DNA of 34,027 nucleotides from Vibrio galatheae (GCF_000967545.1 NZ_JXXV01000001.1:1-34027), one strand, 5' to 3'. Positions 17,352 to 27,841 are shown, numbered from the stretch's first letter. Notes: generated by a model not told the origin, from the letters alone. Made by a program: numbers and translations.

Positions 17352-19925
17352 TTAGTTAGCAACGATGTTGAGAAGTTTACCCGGTACATAGATAACTTTA
17401 CGTACAGTAAGACCTTCAGTGAACTTCACCACGTTCTCATCTTTCAGGCCAAGCTCTTCAACATGCTCTTTAGTTGCGTCTGCTGCCACTGTCAGTTTCG
17501 CACGTAGCTTACCGTTCACCTGAACAACGATCGTCTTCTCGTCTTCAACCAGTGCTTTTTCGTCGAACGTTGGCCATACCGCGTTGTCGATGTTTGACTC
17601 ACCTAGCGCAGCCCATAGCTCGTATGAAATGTGCGGAGTGATTGGGTAAAGCATTGCAACCACAGCTTTTAGCGCTTCATCAAGGATCGCACGGTCTTGC
17701 GCTGAGTCTTGTGGCGCTTTCGCTAGCTTGTTCATCAGTTCCATGATAGCCGCGATTGCTGTGTTAAATGTTTGGCGGCGAGCGATATCGTCAGTCACTT
17801 TAGCGATAGTCTTATGAACATCACGACGTAGTGCTTTTTGATCACCAGTTAGAGCTGAAGTATCAACGGCTTCTGCCGCACCTTTCTCTGCGTGTTCTTT
17901 CACTAGTTTCCAAACACGTTTCAGGAAGCGGTTCGCACCTTCTACGCCAGATTCTTGCCATTCAAGTGTCATGTCTGCTGGAGACGCAAACATCATGAAT
18001 AGACGCACTGTATCAGCGCCGTACTTATCTACCATCTCTTGGGGATCGATACCGTTGTTCTTCGACTTAGACATTTTGATCATGCCAGAGTGAGTTACGT
18101 CACGACCTTGGTCATCTTTCGCTGAAGTGATACGGCCTTTACCGTCACGCTCTACAGCAACATCTGTTGGTGCAACCCATTCTTTACCGCCTTTGTCGTT
18201 CTCGAAGTAGAACGCGTCAGCCAATACCATGCCTTGACATAGTAACTGTTTGAACGGCTCGTCAGACGTTACGTAACCAGCGTCACGTAGCAATTTGTGG
18301 AAGAAGCGCGAGTAGAGTAGGTGCATACAAGCGTGCTCGATACCACCAATGTACTGGTCGACTGGTAGCCAGTAGTTGGCTTTTTCTGGATCTAGGATGT
18401 CGTCTGCTTGTGGACTGCAGTAACGTGCGTAGTACCAAGAAGATTCCATAAAGGTATCGAAGGTATCAGTCTCACGTAGAGCTGGATCGCCGTTGAAGGT
18501 TGTCTTCGCCCACTCTTTGTCGGCTTTGATTGGGCTAGTTACGCCGTCCATGACCACGTCTTCTGGAAGAATCACGGGTAGTTGGTCAGCAGGTACTGGG
18601 TGAACTTCACCGTCTTCAGTGGTTACCATTGGGATTGGCGCGCCCCAGTAACGTTGACGAGATACACCCCAGTCACGTAGACGGAAGTTAACTGTCTTCG
18701 TGCCTTTGCCTTCTGCTTCTAGCTTGGAAGCGATTGCATCAAATGCCGCTTGGAATTCTAGGCCGTCAAATTCACCAGAATCGAACAGGACGCCTTTCTC
18801 TGTATATGCCGCCTCAGAAACGTCTAGCTCGCCGCCGTCAACTGGTTTGATTACTGGCACTATGTCTAGACCGTACTTAGTTGCGAACTCGAAATCACGC
18901 TGGTCGTGTGCAGGTACGGCCATTACCGCGCCTGTGCCATAGTCCATTAGTACAAAGTTGGCTACGTACACAGGCACTTCGCGGCCGTTCAATGGATGAA
19001 TCGCAGTAAGGCCTGTCGCCATACCTTTCTTCTCCATTGTCGCCAGTTCAGCTTCAGCAACTTTAGTGTTCTTACACTCTTCGATGAAGGCTGCTAACTC
19101 TGGGTTGTTTGCTGCGGCGATAGTTGCAAGAGGGTGACCAGCTGCGATGCCCACGTACGTTACACCCATAAGTGTGTCAGGACGCGTTGTGTAAACTTCT
19201 AGGTCTTGTTGACCTTTCACTTCAAACTTTAATTCAACACCTTCAGAGCGGCCAATCCAGTTGCGCTGCATGGTCTTAACCATTTCAGGCCAGCCATCGA
19301 GATTGTCTAGATCGTCCAGTAGCTCTTGAGCGTATTCAGTGATCTTGATAAACCACTGTGGAATTTCTTTTTGCTCTACAGGCGTGTCACAACGCCAGCA
19401 GCAGCCATCTTCAACCTGTTCGTTGGCCAGAACCGTTTGGTCGTTTGGACACCAGTTAACAGAAGATGTCTTCTTGTAAACTAGGCCTTTCTCGTAAAGT
19501 TTAGTGAAGAACTCTTGTTCCCAACGGTAGTACTCAGGGGTACAGGTTGCGAATTCACGGTTCCAGTCGTAACCAAAGCCTAATAGCTTAAGTTGGTTTT
19601 TCATGTACTCAATGTTTTCGTAAGTCCATGGTGCTGGTGCAGTGTTATTTTTTACCGCAGCATTTTCAGCAGGGAGGCCAAACGCATCCCAACCGATAGG
19701 TTGCATGACGTTTTTACCTTGTAGGCGTTGGAAACGAGAGACTACATCACCGATTGTGTAGTTGCGCACGTGCCCCATGTGAAGTCGGCCACTTGGGTAA
19801 GGGAACATAGAGAGACAGTAGAATTTTTCTTTATTTGGGTCTTCATTTACAACAAAAGTCTTGTTGTTATCCCAGTGCTGTTGAACTTTTTGTTCAATGT
19901 CTTGCGGGTTGTATTGTTCTTGCAT
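17352..19925 (-). CDS. leuS: Leucyl-tRNA synthetase
   Basis: This class Ia synthetase charges tRNA-Leu with leucine in the cytoplasm. The 857 residues match the bacterial family length. The HIGH motif is HMGH (49-52, within [11 protein letters not shown]) and the KMSKS motif is exact at 617-621. The CP1 editing domain, which hydrolyses mischarged norvaline or isoleucine, is marked by [10 protein letters not shown] and by [13 protein letters not shown]. The zinc-domain cysteines are visible near 158-180 ([11 protein letters not shown] and DGCCWRCD). The C-terminus ends in the tRNA-binding domain. ybeL is divergently transcribed upstream, as in E. coli. No convincing promoter or leader peptide was found in the 189-bp shared gap. 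Confidence 0.99.
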   Translation of the reverse strand: MQEQYNPQDIEQKVQQHWDNNKTFVVNEDPNKEKFYCLSMFPYPSGRLHMGHVRNYTIGDVVSRFQRLQGKNVMQPIGWDAFGLPAENAAVKNNTAPAPWTYENIEYMKNQLKLLGFGYDWNREFATCTPEYYRWEQEFFTKLYEKGLVYKKTSSVNWCPNDQTVLANEQVEDGCCWRCDTPVEQKEIPQWFIKITEYAQELLDDLDNLDGWPEMVKTMQRNWIGRSEGVELKFEVKGQQDLEVYTTRPDTLMGVTYVGIAAGHPLATIAAANNPELAAFIEECKNTKVAEAELATMEKKGMATGLTAIHPLNGREVPVYVANFVLMDYGTGAVMAVPAHDQRDFEFATKYGLDIVPVIKPVDGGELDVSEAAYTEKGVLFDSGEFDGLEFQAAFDAIASKLEAEGKGTKTVNFRLRDWGVSRQRYWGAPIPMVTTEDGEVHPVPADQLPVILPEDVVMDGVTSPIKADKEWAKTTFNGDPALRETDTFDTFMESSWYYARYCSPQADDILDPEKANYWLPVDQYIGGIEHACMHLLYSRFFHKLLRDAGYVTSDEPFKQLLCQGMVLADAFYFENDKGGKEWVAPTDVAVERDGKGRITSAKDDQGRDVTHSGMIKMSKSKNNGIDPQEMVDKYGADTVRLFMMFASPADMTLEWQESGVEGANRFLKRVWKLVKEHAEKGAAEAVDTSALTGDQKALRRDVHKTIAKVTDDIARRQTFNTAIAAIMELMNKLAKAPQDSAQDRAILDEALKAVVAMLYPITPHISYELWAALGESNIDNAVWPTFDEKALVEDEKTIVVQVNGKLRAKLTVAADATKEHVEELGLKDENVVKFTEGLTVRKVIYVPGKLLNIVAN

Positions 19926-20114
19926 CGATGATGTCCGGTTATCTTGGAATTTGTGAGTTCGGTTAGAACAGACTTAAATAGATCGTCATAGAATACCTAA
20001 AGCAAAGGTGCACAACAATAGCCAATCCATACTCTGCTAAGCTTTAGATGTTAAGCAGGCGACCGTGAGTCGACATATCATGTTGGTTTGTAGGATTCAT
20101 TTCGGAGGTCAACG

Positions 20115-20585
20115 ATGCCAAAAAGAAAAACAGGTTATGAAGAGATGCTGGAAGATGTGGTTGAAACGCTCAAGCACAGTCCAGATGAAGTTAATCATGT
20201 TATTGAAACTTCTGAGAAAGTAGCTCAAGCCGCCAATGATCTGACTAAAGATGAGTTAGCTTTGGTCTCTGCGTATGTCAAATCAGACTTAAAAGAGTTT
20301 GCTGAAAACTACGAAGAATCAAAGAGCGGACCGTTTTACTTAATGGTGGCAGACTCTATATGGCAGGGATTGTTAGAGATTACCGATCGAACTAAGGTGG
20401 AATGGATTGAGCTATTTCAAGATTTAGAACATCAAGGGCTTTATCAAGCTGGCGAGGTAATTGGCTTAGGGGTTTTAGTCTGTGATGAATGCGGTCATAA
20501 AACGCAATATAACCACCCGACCGTGATTACTCCGTGCACTCACTGTGGTAATAAAGGGTTTAGTCGTCAGGCGTTAAAACCTTAG
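20115..20585 (+). CDS. ybeL: YbeL family zinc-ribbon protein (DUF1451)
   Basis: This cytoplasmic protein of 156 residues has an acidic, mostly helical N-terminal part (1-110) and a C-terminal zinc ribbon with C123-x2-C126 and C141-x2-C144. It belongs to the YbeL/DUF1451 family, whose role is unknown. The GFSRQALKP ending is typical of the family. The start is well supported by GGAGG 7 nt upstream. It is divergent from leuS, the same neighbour as in E. coli. A hairpin GTACGT/ACGTAC at 20605-20621 follows but has no T-run, so where its transcript ends is unclear; it converges on lnt. Confidence 0.92.
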   Translation: MPKRKTGYEEMLEDVVETLKHSPDEVNHVIETSEKVAQAANDLTKDELALVSAYVKSDLKEFAENYEESKSGPFYLMVADSIWQGLLEITDRTKVEWIELFQDLEHQGLYQAGEVIGLGVLVCDECGHKTQYNHPTVITPCTHCGNKGFSRQALKP

Positions 20586-20691
20586 AGCAAGGCATCGGCA
20601 GCTAGTACGTGCTCGACGTACAAAATCGATTACTTAGCTATCAGCGATTGTAACCAACAAGAATGATCAAAGACTTATTCTGATTGAGATT

Positions 20692-20717
20692 AAAAGGAGG
20701 AGTTGCATCCCCCCCTT
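20692..20717 (-). terminator. Probable lnt terminator
   Basis: On the minus strand AGGGGGGG pairs with CTCCTCCT across a short loop (8 bp including two G-U pairs), followed by TTTTAAT, 13 nt past the lnt stop. It probably ends the miaB-ybeZ-ybeY-corC-lnt series. Confidence 0.6.
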
Positions 20718-20729
20718 CATATTGGCACC

Positions 20730-22238
20730 TTAGCGTCTAGCTCTCCAGCCAATCAGCAAACTCAACACGACCCAAATGTAAATCGGCCAAGTACCGAGTC
20801 GTCGATATAGCGTTTCACCATTTGTCGAGGTGACTTCAGCACGCAGAACCGCCGTTTCGAATTGTGGGATTTGCGCTGTAATATTACCTTTGTGATCAGT
20901 CACTGCTGTTATGCCGTTATTAGTGGCACGAATGACGGGTTTACCTAACTCCAAGGCGCGCATTCGCGCTATTTCCATATGCTGTAGCGGGCCTATCGAA
21001 CGCCCGAACCAAGCATCGTTTGACAGGGTAAGAATAAAGTCGGTGTCGCGATTGGTATTTCGTCTTACTTGTTCATTAAAAATAATTTCGTAGCACAGTG
21101 CTGCTGCCATTTTTTTGCCATTGGCGCTGATATTAGGCTGAATAAATTCGCCGCGGCTAAACGAAGACATAGGTAGATTAAAAAATGGCGCGATTGGTCT
21201 GAGAATTTCTTCAAATGGAACAAACTCACCAAACGGCAGTAAATGGTGTTTATGATAGCGTAGGCTCATATCATAACGATAGTCACCGTTTGGGTTGTTA
21301 CCTAATGTCAGTATGCTGTTATAGAACTGCTTATCTTCGCCTTGATTGATGATACCGGTTATCACTGCACTGTTATTCATGCGCGCGGCGGAATCTAGAT
21401 TGGTCAAGAAAGATGAAATTTCGTATTCCAGGGCTGGAACGGCTGCTTCTGGCCAAACGATGATATCTGCGTCCCAGTTTTCGCGTGTCAGGTCTGTGTA
21501 TCTCATTATGGTAGGCCAGCGCTGACTCGGCTTCCATTTGAGTTCTTGTGGAACATTGCCTTGAATGAGGGCAACTTTGGTGATTTTCTGAGGGTTAGGT
21601 GTTACCCATTGCGCTGACTTTAAGCCATACCCGGTCATAAAGATCACTGCAGGGACCAATAATAACACCCATTGGCGTTTTACACAGGCATAGGCGAACG
21701 AAGCTGCGCTGAGAACAACAAGTAATGTTATCAGCTCAACGCCACCAAGTGGGGCAAAGTTACCCATTGGGCTGTCTATCTGACTGTAGCCAAGCCACAA
21801 CCAAGGGAAACCTGTCATTACCCAGCCACGTAGCCAGTCACAAATAAGCCACAACGCTGGTGCGGCTAGAATAAAGCGTGACTGTGTGGCTGCGGGGAAA
21901 AAGCGATTCAGGCTCCAAGTAAATAGGGCGCAATACAAGGCTAAGTAGCTGACCAACAAAGCCATAAGAAAAACACTGGCAACTTTTGGCATACCACCAA
22001 AAGTATCAATACTGACATGTACCCAACTGATCCCTGTCGCGAATTGACCCAGTCCCCAAGCGAAACCGATCCACAGTGCTCTTTTGGTGGATTGTTGATG
22101 AATTAACAGCAGTAAAATCGCCGGACTGATAAAAGCTAACGGCCAAAGCTGGTAAGGGGCAAATGAAAGTGTGGTGATAGCGCCAACAAAAACGGCCGCA
22201 AGCGGCCGTTTGAGGCGATGAAAAAGCGAATTTATCAT
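20730..22238 (-). CDS. lnt: Apolipoprotein N-acyltransferase
   Basis: Lnt adds the third acyl chain to the N-terminal cysteine of lipoproteins at the periplasmic face of the inner membrane, needed for export by LolCDE. Its products would include the LptE, RlpA and 6906-7232 lipoproteins of this window. The 502 residues consist of an N-terminal membrane domain (about 1-205, six or more helices), a nitrilase-like periplasmic domain (about 220-480) and a last membrane helix. The catalytic triad is E264 (WPEAAVP), K330 ([13 protein letters not shown]) and C382 (LCYEIIF), corresponding to E267, K335 and C387 of E. coli. It follows corC by 37 nt, the usual corC-lnt pair. Confidence 0.98.
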   Translation of the reverse strand: MINSLFHRLKRPLAAVFVGAITTLSFAPYQLWPLAFISPAILLLLIHQQSTKRALWIGFAWGLGQFATGISWVHVSIDTFGGMPKVASVFLMALLVSYLALYCALFTWSLNRFFPAATQSRFILAAPALWLICDWLRGWVMTGFPWLWLGYSQIDSPMGNFAPLGGVELITLLVVLSAASFAYACVKRQWVLLLVPAVIFMTGYGLKSAQWVTPNPQKITKVALIQGNVPQELKWKPSQRWPTIMRYTDLTRENWDADIIVWPEAAVPALEYEISSFLTNLDSAARMNNSAVITGIINQGEDKQFYNSILTLGNNPNGDYRYDMSLRYHKHHLLPFGEFVPFEEILRPIAPFFNLPMSSFSRGEFIQPNISANGKKMAAALCYEIIFNEQVRRNTNRDTDFILTLSNDAWFGRSIGPLQHMEIARMRALELGKPVIRATNNGITAVTDHKGNITAQIPQFETAVLRAEVTSTNGETLYRRLGTWPIYIWVVLSLLIGWRARR

Positions 22239-22275
22239 CGTATAGTTCTACTTGACCCTGTATGGGATATTAGCG

Positions 22276-23175
22276 TTACTCATCGGTAGAGTTAGCAATG
22301 AGTTCTTCGTCAGGAATAGTGACCTGAAGTTGCATAACACGGCGGTTGTCTGCCGAGGTTACTTTGAAGCTGTAACCTTCAATTTCAACCACTTCGCCAC
22401 GAGAAGGAAGATGACCAAATGCCGTCATAACCATACCGCCAACAGTGTCGACTTCTTCGTCGCTGAAAGAGGTACCAAAAGTATCGTTAAATTCTTCGAT
22501 GGTGGTTAACGCTTTGACAGCAAAGGTGTGCTTGCTCAGCTTACGAATATCCAGCTCTTCTTCATCGTCGAATTCGTCTTCGATTTCACCAACGATTTCT
22601 TCTAAGATATCTTCAATGGTGACAAGGCCGGAAACACCGCCAAACTCATCGACTACAATCGACATATGGTAGCGTTCTTCGCGGAACTCCTTAAGTAGGC
22701 GATCAACTCGCTTACTTTCTGGTACCACGACGGCAGGGCGGATCACTTGTTCGATATCAAATGGTTCGCTGCCAGAACCTAAGTATTTTAGTAAGTCCTT
22801 TGCTAACAGAATACCTTCAACATGGTCTTTATCTTCACTGATCACGGGATAGCGTGAGTGCTGAGCATCAGTGATGAGGTTAATTAAAGTGTCTAAATCG
22901 TCACTACGATCAACCGTTACCATCTGAGAGCGCGGCAACATAATGTCACGTACGCGCATCTCTGAAATCTCCATGACGCCCTCAAGCATGTCGCGGGTGT
23001 CGTGGTCGATCAGGTCATTTTCTTCAGAGTCGCGGATAACATCTACAAGCTCTTGGCGGTCTTTTGGTTCACCTTGGAAAAGTTGACCTAGGCGTCCGAA
23101 GAAGGACTTTCTACTCGGACCTTCAGATTTTTCTTTCTTACCTTCTAGAGACGAGGGCGAATTGTCGTCGTTCAT
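22276..23175 (-). CDS. corC: CorC/HlyC-family CBS-domain protein
   Basis: This cytoplasmic protein of 299 residues carries tandem CBS domains (about 72-130 and 137-192) and a C-terminal CorC_HlyC transporter-associated domain (about 208-285). The CBS start is marked by [20 protein letters not shown], and a run of acidic residues ([16 protein letters not shown]) links CBS2 to the last domain. E. coli CorC was linked to magnesium/cobalt efflux by CorA, but its mechanism is uncertain and a role in envelope homeostasis with lnt is also possible. It lacks the membrane DUF21 domain of longer relatives. It sits between ybeY and lnt; the upstream gap has two inverted repeats. Confidence 0.95.
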   Translation of the reverse strand: MNDDNSPSSLEGKKEKSEGPSRKSFFGRLGQLFQGEPKDRQELVDVIRDSEENDLIDHDTRDMLEGVMEISEMRVRDIMLPRSQMVTVDRSDDLDTLINLITDAQHSRYPVISEDKDHVEGILLAKDLLKYLGSGSEPFDIEQVIRPAVVVPESKRVDRLLKEFREERYHMSIVVDEFGGVSGLVTIEDILEEIVGEIEDEFDDEEELDIRKLSKHTFAVKALTTIEEFNDTFGTSFSDEEVDTVGGMVMTAFGHLPSRGEVVEIEGYSFKVTSADNRRVMQLQVTIPDEELIANSTDE

Positions 23176-23195
23176 TGTTTCTCATTTAAGTAACG

Positions 23196-23226
23196 CTATC
23201 AAATGTGTGATAGCTCACATTGATAG
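23196..23226. promoter_or_regulatory. Inverted repeat containing a CRP-like site between ybeY and corC
   Basis: Within an imperfect hairpin (CTATC at 23196-23200 pairs with GATAG at 23222-23226), the stretch 23201-23222 holds TGTGT-GATAGC-TCACA. This is nine of ten core bases of the CRP consensus TGTGA-N6-TCACA, with AAA and TTG flanks. Its centre is only about 36 bp upstream of the corC ATG, too close for standard class I or II activation of corC. It could repress, or work only as an RNA hairpin. Confidence 0.5.
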
Positions 23227-23254
23227 TATTGAGTTTAAAAGCTTGTCAATACTA
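23224..23254 (-). repeat. Inverted repeat at the ybeY stop
   Basis: A perfect 9-bp inverted repeat TAGTATTGA / TCAATACTA with a 13-nt loop starts at the ybeY stop codon and touches the CRP-like repeat next to it. It has no U-tract, so it is not a standard terminator. The two repeats could fold as tandem or alternative hairpins in the ybeY-corC message. Confidence 0.55.
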
Positions 23255-23716
23255 CTCTTTTTCATCAATGTAGGGGTCTTTAAAACCCATACCTTGCATG
23301 ATTTCTGTTTCGAGTGACTCCATCTCTTCGGCTTCGTCATCCTCGATATGATCATAACCTAGCAGATGCAAGCTACCATGTACAACCATATGCGCCCAAT
23401 GAGCAATCAAGGGCTTATTTTGTTCTTGCGCTTCTCGCTCAACGACTTGACGGCAAATAACAAGATCACCGAGTAAATCCATTTCAATACCAGGTGGCGC
23501 CTCAAATGGGAAAGAGAGCACATTGGTGGGCTTATCTTTGCCGCGGTACTCATGGTTGAGCTGTTGGCTCTCTTGCTCATCAACCACTCTAATCGTGAGT
23601 TCCGCCTGTTTTTGAAATGGTAGGATGGTTTTATCTAACCAGGTTTGAAACTCTTGTTCGCTGGGTAGATCTTGTTCATTTTCGACTGCAATTTGGAGAT
23701 CGAGTTCAATACTCAT
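23252..23716 (-). CDS. ybeY: Endoribonuclease / rRNA maturation factor YbeY
   Basis: YbeY is a metal-dependent RNase needed for 16S rRNA 3'-end maturation and 70S ribosome quality control, and it is widely conserved in bacteria. The 154 residues carry the metal-binding motif H113-x3-H117-x5-H123 within [11 protein letters not shown], plus [13 protein letters not shown] (59-71) and [11 protein letters not shown] start it at the ATG at 23716, which overlaps the ybeZ stop by one base (TGATG); an in-frame GTG lies one codon upstream. The overlap implies translational coupling with YbeZ, its known partner. Confidence 0.97.
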   Translation of the reverse strand: MSIELDLQIAVENEQDLPSEQEFQTWLDKTILPFQKQAELTIRVVDEQESQQLNHEYRGKDKPTNVLSFPFEAPPGIEMDLLGDLVICRQVVEREAQEQNKPLIAHWAHMVVHGSLHLLGYDHIEDDEAEEMESLETEIMQGMGFKDPYIDEKE

Positions 23717-24822
23717 CACTTACCTTCGGCTGCTTCAGCTTGTACTTGTTTAGAAAGCTCAGCTTTGGCAGTTTCTAGCAGCTTAGCTTCGCGTTCTTCG
23801 CGGCGTTTTTTCTCAAACTCTTTGCGTTCTTTCTGATCTTTCGCTTCCCACTTCTCATAAGCGTTAACGATGCGCGCAACCACAGGGTGGCGAACGACAT
23901 CATCAGACTGGAAGAAGTTAAAGCTGATATCATCCACTTCACTTAATACTTCAATTGCGTGGCGTAGACCTGACTTGGCGCCGCGTGGTAAGTCAATCTG
24001 AGTGATATCACCGGTGATGACTGCGCGCGAGTTAAAGCCGATACGGGTTAGGAACATCTTCATCTGTTCGACAGTGGTGTTCTGACTTTCATCTAAAATA
24101 ATGAATGCATCGTTCAGAGTGCGACCGCGCATATAAGCAAGCGGAGCAACTTCAATCACGTTTCGTTCAATCAGCTTTTCTACTTTCTCGAAGCCGAGCA
24201 TTTCGAACAGCGCATCGTAGAGCGGACGCAAATAAGGATCGACTTTTTGGCTCAAATCACCAGGTAGGAAACCGAGTTTTTCTCCCGCCTCAACGGCTGG
24301 ACGAGTGAGCAAGATACGGCGGATTTCTTGACGCTCTAACGCATCGACCGCTGCTGCAACCGCCAGATAAGTTTTACCTGTGCCTGCGGGGCCAACACCA
24401 AACGTAATGTCGTGTGTGACCATGTTCATTAAATATTGGCCTTGGTTAGGTGTGCGAGGTTTGATGACGCCTTTTTTGGTCTTAATAAAGACTTCTTTAC
24501 CATGCTCAATACTGGACTCTAAATCTTGGTCTAATACGCCAGTCTCTTTGATCGCGAGATGAAGCTCATCCGGTTCAATATCGGGAATATTGCCACGCAC
24601 TGGCGCGGTATTGACGTAAAGCGTTTTGATGATTTCGAGCGCAGCAGCGCTAGTATGAGGCTTGCCTACGATGGTAAAGAAGTTGCCACGGTAGCTAATT
24701 TCAATACCTAAACGGCGTTCAAGATGCTTAATGTTGTCATCGAAAGGACCGCACAGACTTGCTAAGCGGCGGTTATCAGAAGGTTCTAGATTGATTTCTA
24801 GAGTTACAATTTTATTGCTCAA
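23716..24822 (-). CDS. ybeZ: PhoH-family ATPase YbeZ (TTG start)
   Basis: YbeZ is a cytoplasmic PhoH-like ATPase that interacts with YbeY in rRNA processing. The 368 residues include an N-terminal KH-like region (about 1-75) and the ATPase domain with Walker A GPAGTGKT (144-151) and Walker B IILDE (241-245). A charged, Lys/Glu-rich helical tail (about 325-368) probably contacts RNA or partners. The start codon is TTG: AGAGG lies 6 nt upstream, and the resulting N-terminus ([16 protein letters not shown]) lines up with E. coli YbeZ (ITLEPADN). It follows miaB after 108 nt with two hairpins in the gap and overlaps ybeY. Confidence 0.95.
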   Translation of the reverse strand: MSNKIVTLEINLEPSDNRRLASLCGPFDDNIKHLERRLGIEISYRGNFFTIVGKPHTSAAALEIIKTLYVNTAPVRGNIPDIEPDELHLAIKETGVLDQDLESSIEHGKEVFIKTKKGVIKPRTPNQGQYLMNMVTHDITFGVGPAGTGKTYLAVAAAVDALERQEIRRILLTRPAVEAGEKLGFLPGDLSQKVDPYLRPLYDALFEMLGFEKVEKLIERNVIEVAPLAYMRGRTLNDAFIILDESQNTTVEQMKMFLTRIGFNSRAVITGDITQIDLPRGAKSGLRHAIEVLSEVDDISFNFFQSDDVVRHPVVARIVNAYEKWEAKDQKERKEFEKKRREEREAKLLETAKAELSKQVQAEAAEGK

Positions 24823-24840
24823 AGTTGCCTCTCAAAATAG

Positions 24841-24882
24841 GCCATTTGTAAGAAGCCCGATTTAGACCGGGCTTCCAATGGC
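24841..24882. other. Stem-loop upstream of ybeZ
   Basis: A perfect 8-bp stem GAAGCCCG / CGGGCTTC (24852-24859 with 24868-24875) is extended by an outer pairing GCCATT / AATGGC (24841-24846 with 24877-24882). No U-run follows on the minus strand. It lies about 20-60 nt before the ybeZ start. Confidence 0.6.
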
Positions 24883-24918
24883 GATCGTTACCTATCTATA
24901 AGATGGTAACTTCTATCG
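24882..24918. other. Stem-loop downstream of miaB
   Basis: GTTACC pairs with GGTAAC and, after a one-base bulge, ATCT pairs with AGAT around an ATA loop; CGAT/ATCG can add to the base. It begins 12 nt after the miaB stop and abuts the next hairpin. No U-run follows, which argues for an mRNA-processing or stabilising role rather than termination. Confidence 0.55.
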
Positions 24919-24930
24919 CTATTTTCAAGC

Positions 24931-26355
24931 TTAAGGCGTAAAAGTCGCTACACCTAGCTCATCTTCGCGTTTGGTTCTTGCCATCATTTGCGTTGGTGAA
25001 ATCATTGTGCGTAGATCCATATCTTTTTCAGTACGAACCAAATCACCACGCAGAGAGTTGGCAAATACGTCTGTGATCTTCACATCAACGAATTGACCAA
25101 TTAGATCAGCGCTACCTTCGAAGTTCACCACACGGTTATTTTCGGTACGTGCGCGAAGTTCCATTAGATTCTTTTTCGAAGGGCCTTCAACAAGAACGCG
25201 TTGCTCAGTACCAAGCATTAGGCGAGAGTAGCGCATGGCTTGAGCGTTAACCACTTGCTGAAGCTCGTACAAACGTTCTTTCTTGGTCTGTTCGGATAGA
25301 TCGCATGGGTAGTCTGCCGCGGGTGTACCTGGACGTGGAGAGAAGATAAAGCTAAAGCTCATATCAAAATCCACATCTTTGATCAGTTTCATTGTCGCTT
25401 GGTGATCCATATCCGTTTCTCCAGGGAAACCAACAATGAAGTCAGAACTGATCTGAATATCTGGGCGAGCTTTACGCAGTTTACGAATGATCGACTTGTA
25501 CTCGATACCTGTGTGTGGACGCTTCATCATAGTCAAAATGCGGTCACTACCACTTTGTACTGGTAGGTGCAGGAAGCTCACAAGCTCAGGAGTGTCTTCG
25601 TAGACTGCAATGATGTCGTCAGTAAACTCTAGCGGGTGGCTAGTGGTGAAACGAATACGGTCAATGCCATCGATTGAGGCCACAAGGCGTAGCAGCTCGG
25701 CAAACGAACAAATCTCGTCATCGTGTGTTGCGCCGCGATAAGCATTGACGTTTTGACCTAATAGGTTGACTTCACGTACACCCTGCTCTGCAAGTTGGGC
25801 GATTTCATAAAGAACATCATCCATTGGACGGCTTACTTCTTCACCACGCGTGTAAGGTACAACACAGTAGGTGCAGTACTTAGAACAACCTTCCATAATT
25901 GAAACGAATGCCGTTGCACCTTCCGCACGTGGCTCTGGCAAACGGTCAAATTTTTCAATTTCAGGGAAAGAGATATCCATTACCGGCGCGTCATTTGATT
26001 GAGACTGTTTGATCATCTCTGGTAGACGGTGCAAAGTTTGTGGGCCAAAGATAACGTCAACAAAAGGGGCACGTTCACGAATGTGATCACCTTCTTGTGT
26101 CGCGACACAGCCACCGACGCCGATAACCACGCCTTCTTTCTTATCTTTTAGTGTTTTCCAACGACCAAGCTGGTGGAATACTTTTTCTTGTGCTTTTTCA
26201 CGGATAGAACAGGTATTAAGTAGTAATACATCTGCCTCTTCTGGCTCTTCTGTCAGCTCATAGCCGTTCGCAGCGTTCAGTAGATCGGCCATCTTAGATG
26301 AATCGTATTCGTTCATCTGGCAGCCCCAGGTTTTAATTAGCAGTTTCTTACTCAT
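24931..26355 (-). CDS. miaB: tRNA-2-methylthio-N6-isopentenyladenosine-37 synthase MiaB
   Basis: This radical SAM methylthiotransferase converts i6A37 to ms2i6A37 in tRNAs that read UNN codons. The 474 residues equal E. coli MiaB in length. The N-terminal auxiliary-cluster cysteines are C12, C49 and C83, the radical SAM cysteines are C157, C161 and C164 (CSKYCTYC), and a C-terminal TRAM domain (about 380-445) binds tRNA. One natural substrate is tRNA-Tyr, of which a gene starts at the left edge of this window; that is coincidence rather than context. It heads the miaB-ybeZ-ybeY-corC-lnt series and is divergent from ubiF, as in E. coli. Confidence 0.99.
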   Translation of the reverse strand: MSKKLLIKTWGCQMNEYDSSKMADLLNAANGYELTEEPEEADVLLLNTCSIREKAQEKVFHQLGRWKTLKDKKEGVVIGVGGCVATQEGDHIRERAPFVDVIFGPQTLHRLPEMIKQSQSNDAPVMDISFPEIEKFDRLPEPRAEGATAFVSIMEGCSKYCTYCVVPYTRGEEVSRPMDDVLYEIAQLAEQGVREVNLLGQNVNAYRGATHDDEICSFAELLRLVASIDGIDRIRFTTSHPLEFTDDIIAVYEDTPELVSFLHLPVQSGSDRILTMMKRPHTGIEYKSIIRKLRKARPDIQISSDFIVGFPGETDMDHQATMKLIKDVDFDMSFSFIFSPRPGTPAADYPCDLSEQTKKERLYELQQVVNAQAMRYSRLMLGTEQRVLVEGPSKKNLMELRARTENNRVVNFEGSADLIGQFVDVKITDVFANSLRGDLVRTEKDMDLRTMISPTQMMARTKREDELGVATFTP

Positions 26356-26475
26356 TTTGTTCGCTCGATCGTTAGTTTAAATTAAGGGAGCAAATCGCCC
26401 AGTGTTTCCAGTGTGCCATCATATTTTAGTGTCATTGATGACTGAATTTTATGCCTAGCAAGTGGCAAGCGGCGT

Positions 26476-26504
26476 ATTGTACTGCTTTCAATACCGACTG
26501 ACTA
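26476..26504 (-). promoter_or_regulatory. Candidate miaB promoter
   Basis: On the minus strand TAGTCA (26499-26504), a 17-bp spacer and TACAAT (26476-26481) form a reasonable sigma-70 match. The leader to miaB would be about 114 nt. On the plus strand a TACAAT at 26597-26602 could be the ubiF -10, although it lacks a good -35. Confidence 0.42.
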
Positions 26505-26641
26505 GTGCTGCGGCAAAATCTAATCTAAGCGTTATCAAATAAGGGTTTGCCCATGTTGCTCATGAGGTTTTTGGTTACATTTTAGTAATCAGAACGTACA
26601 ATAAAAAACAGTCAATGAATCAACTAATTGAAGTACAAATT

Positions 26642-27817
26642 ATGACCAAGTTTGATGTTGCAGTGATTGGTGGAGGTATGGTTGGCGCCGCGACGGCCAT
26701 CGGTTTTGCCCTGCAAGGAAGAAACGTCGTTGTCGTTGAGGGGAGTGCCCCTCAAGCTTTCTCTCCACAACAAGAGATGGATATTCGAGTCTCTGCCATC
26801 TCGGAACATTCTGTGGCCGTTTTAAATCGGCTTGGTGCTTGGTCGGCGATTGAACGTATGCGAGTCTGCCCGTATCGCCGTTTAGAAACGTGGGAGCACC
26901 CTGAATGCCGGACACGCTTTCACTCAGATGCATTGCAGATGGAGCAACTGGGTTATATCGTCGAAAACCGATTGATTCAGTTGGGATTATGGCAGCAGCT
27001 CGTACAATTTGAAAATATCGAACTGTATTGTCCAGATAGATTGGAAAACATCGAGTTTGGTGATGTAAATCGAGTGGTATTAGCGTCAGGTGAGTGTTTT
27101 GAGGCATCTTTGATTGTTGGAGCCGATGGAGCAAACTCCAAAGTACGTCAACTGGCTGGGATAGGCATAACCGCTTGGGATTACCGCCAACACTGTATGC
27201 TCATCAACGTTCAAACTGAATTAGCTCAGCAAGATATTACATGGCAGCAATTTACATCCACTGGGCCTCGTTCATTTTTACCTCTTGCTTCATTACCCTC
27301 TCAATCGGAAGGGGGGCAGGGATCGCTAGTTTGGTACGATAGTCCAAAACGTATCAGGCAGCTTTGCGCCATGAACAATGATCAACTAAGAGAAGAAATC
27401 TTGGTTCACTTTCCTAGTGAGTTAGGGGAGATCAAGGTGTTGCAGTTTGGCTCATTCCCATTGACGCGTCGCCATGCTCAAACCTACTTTAAACGACAAT
27501 GCGTTCTCGTGGGTGATTCGGCACATACCATCAATCCTTTGGCAGGCCAGGGAGTCAATCTAGGTTTTAGAGATGTGGAAGTCTTACTCGAAGTAAGTGC
27601 AGGCGTATCATCACTGAATGAGTCAATATTGCGCTGGTATGAGCACAAGCGCCGACCAGATAACCTGGTGATGCAATCTGGAATGGATTTTTTCTACAAA
27701 GGATTCAGTAATGAGATAGCCCCTTTGAAGTTGGTGCGTAACGCAGCATTGAAACTGGCTGACAACGCTGGGCCACTAAAAACTCGTGTGCTTAAGTATG
27801 CACTCGGCTTAAATTAG
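26642..27817 (+). CDS. ubiF: Ubiquinone biosynthesis monooxygenase UbiF
   Basis: UbiF is the FAD-dependent hydroxylase that adds the C6 hydroxyl to the ubiquinone precursor (2-octaprenyl-3-methyl-6-methoxy-1,4-benzoquinol hydroxylase). From the ATG at 26642 the protein has 391 residues. Dinucleotide-binding GGGMVG is at 10-15, the DG motif lies in VGADGANSKVRQ, and the GD motif lies in VLVGDSAHTINPLAGQGVNLGF. UbiH and UbiI share these motifs; the identification as UbiF rests on the divergent miaB neighbour, as in E. coli. The frame is open nine codons further upstream (ATG at 26615), but that start has no ribosome binding site and would sit within a few bases of the likely transcription start. 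GAAG precedes the chosen ATG. Confidence 0.92.
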   Translation: MTKFDVAVIGGGMVGAATAIGFALQGRNVVVVEGSAPQAFSPQQEMDIRVSAISEHSVAVLNRLGAWSAIERMRVCPYRRLETWEHPECRTRFHSDALQMEQLGYIVENRLIQLGLWQQLVQFENIELYCPDRLENIEFGDVNRVVLASGECFEASLIVGADGANSKVRQLAGIGITAWDYRQHCMLINVQTELAQQDITWQQFTSTGPRSFLPLASLPSQSEGGQGSLVWYDSPKRIRQLCAMNNDQLREEILVHFPSELGEIKVLQFGSFPLTRRHAQTYFKRQCVLVGDSAHTINPLAGQGVNLGFRDVEVLLEVSAGVSSLNESILRWYEHKRRPDNLVMQSGMDFFYKGFSNEIAPLKLVRNAALKLADNAGPLKTRVLKYALGLN

Positions 27818-27841
27818 TTGTTTACTATCTAAAAAACAAAA

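Noticed and set aside
26640..27134. Open frame of 164 codons opposite ubiF
   Set aside because: It lies antisense to the conserved FAD-binding region and its composition looks like a frame shadow.
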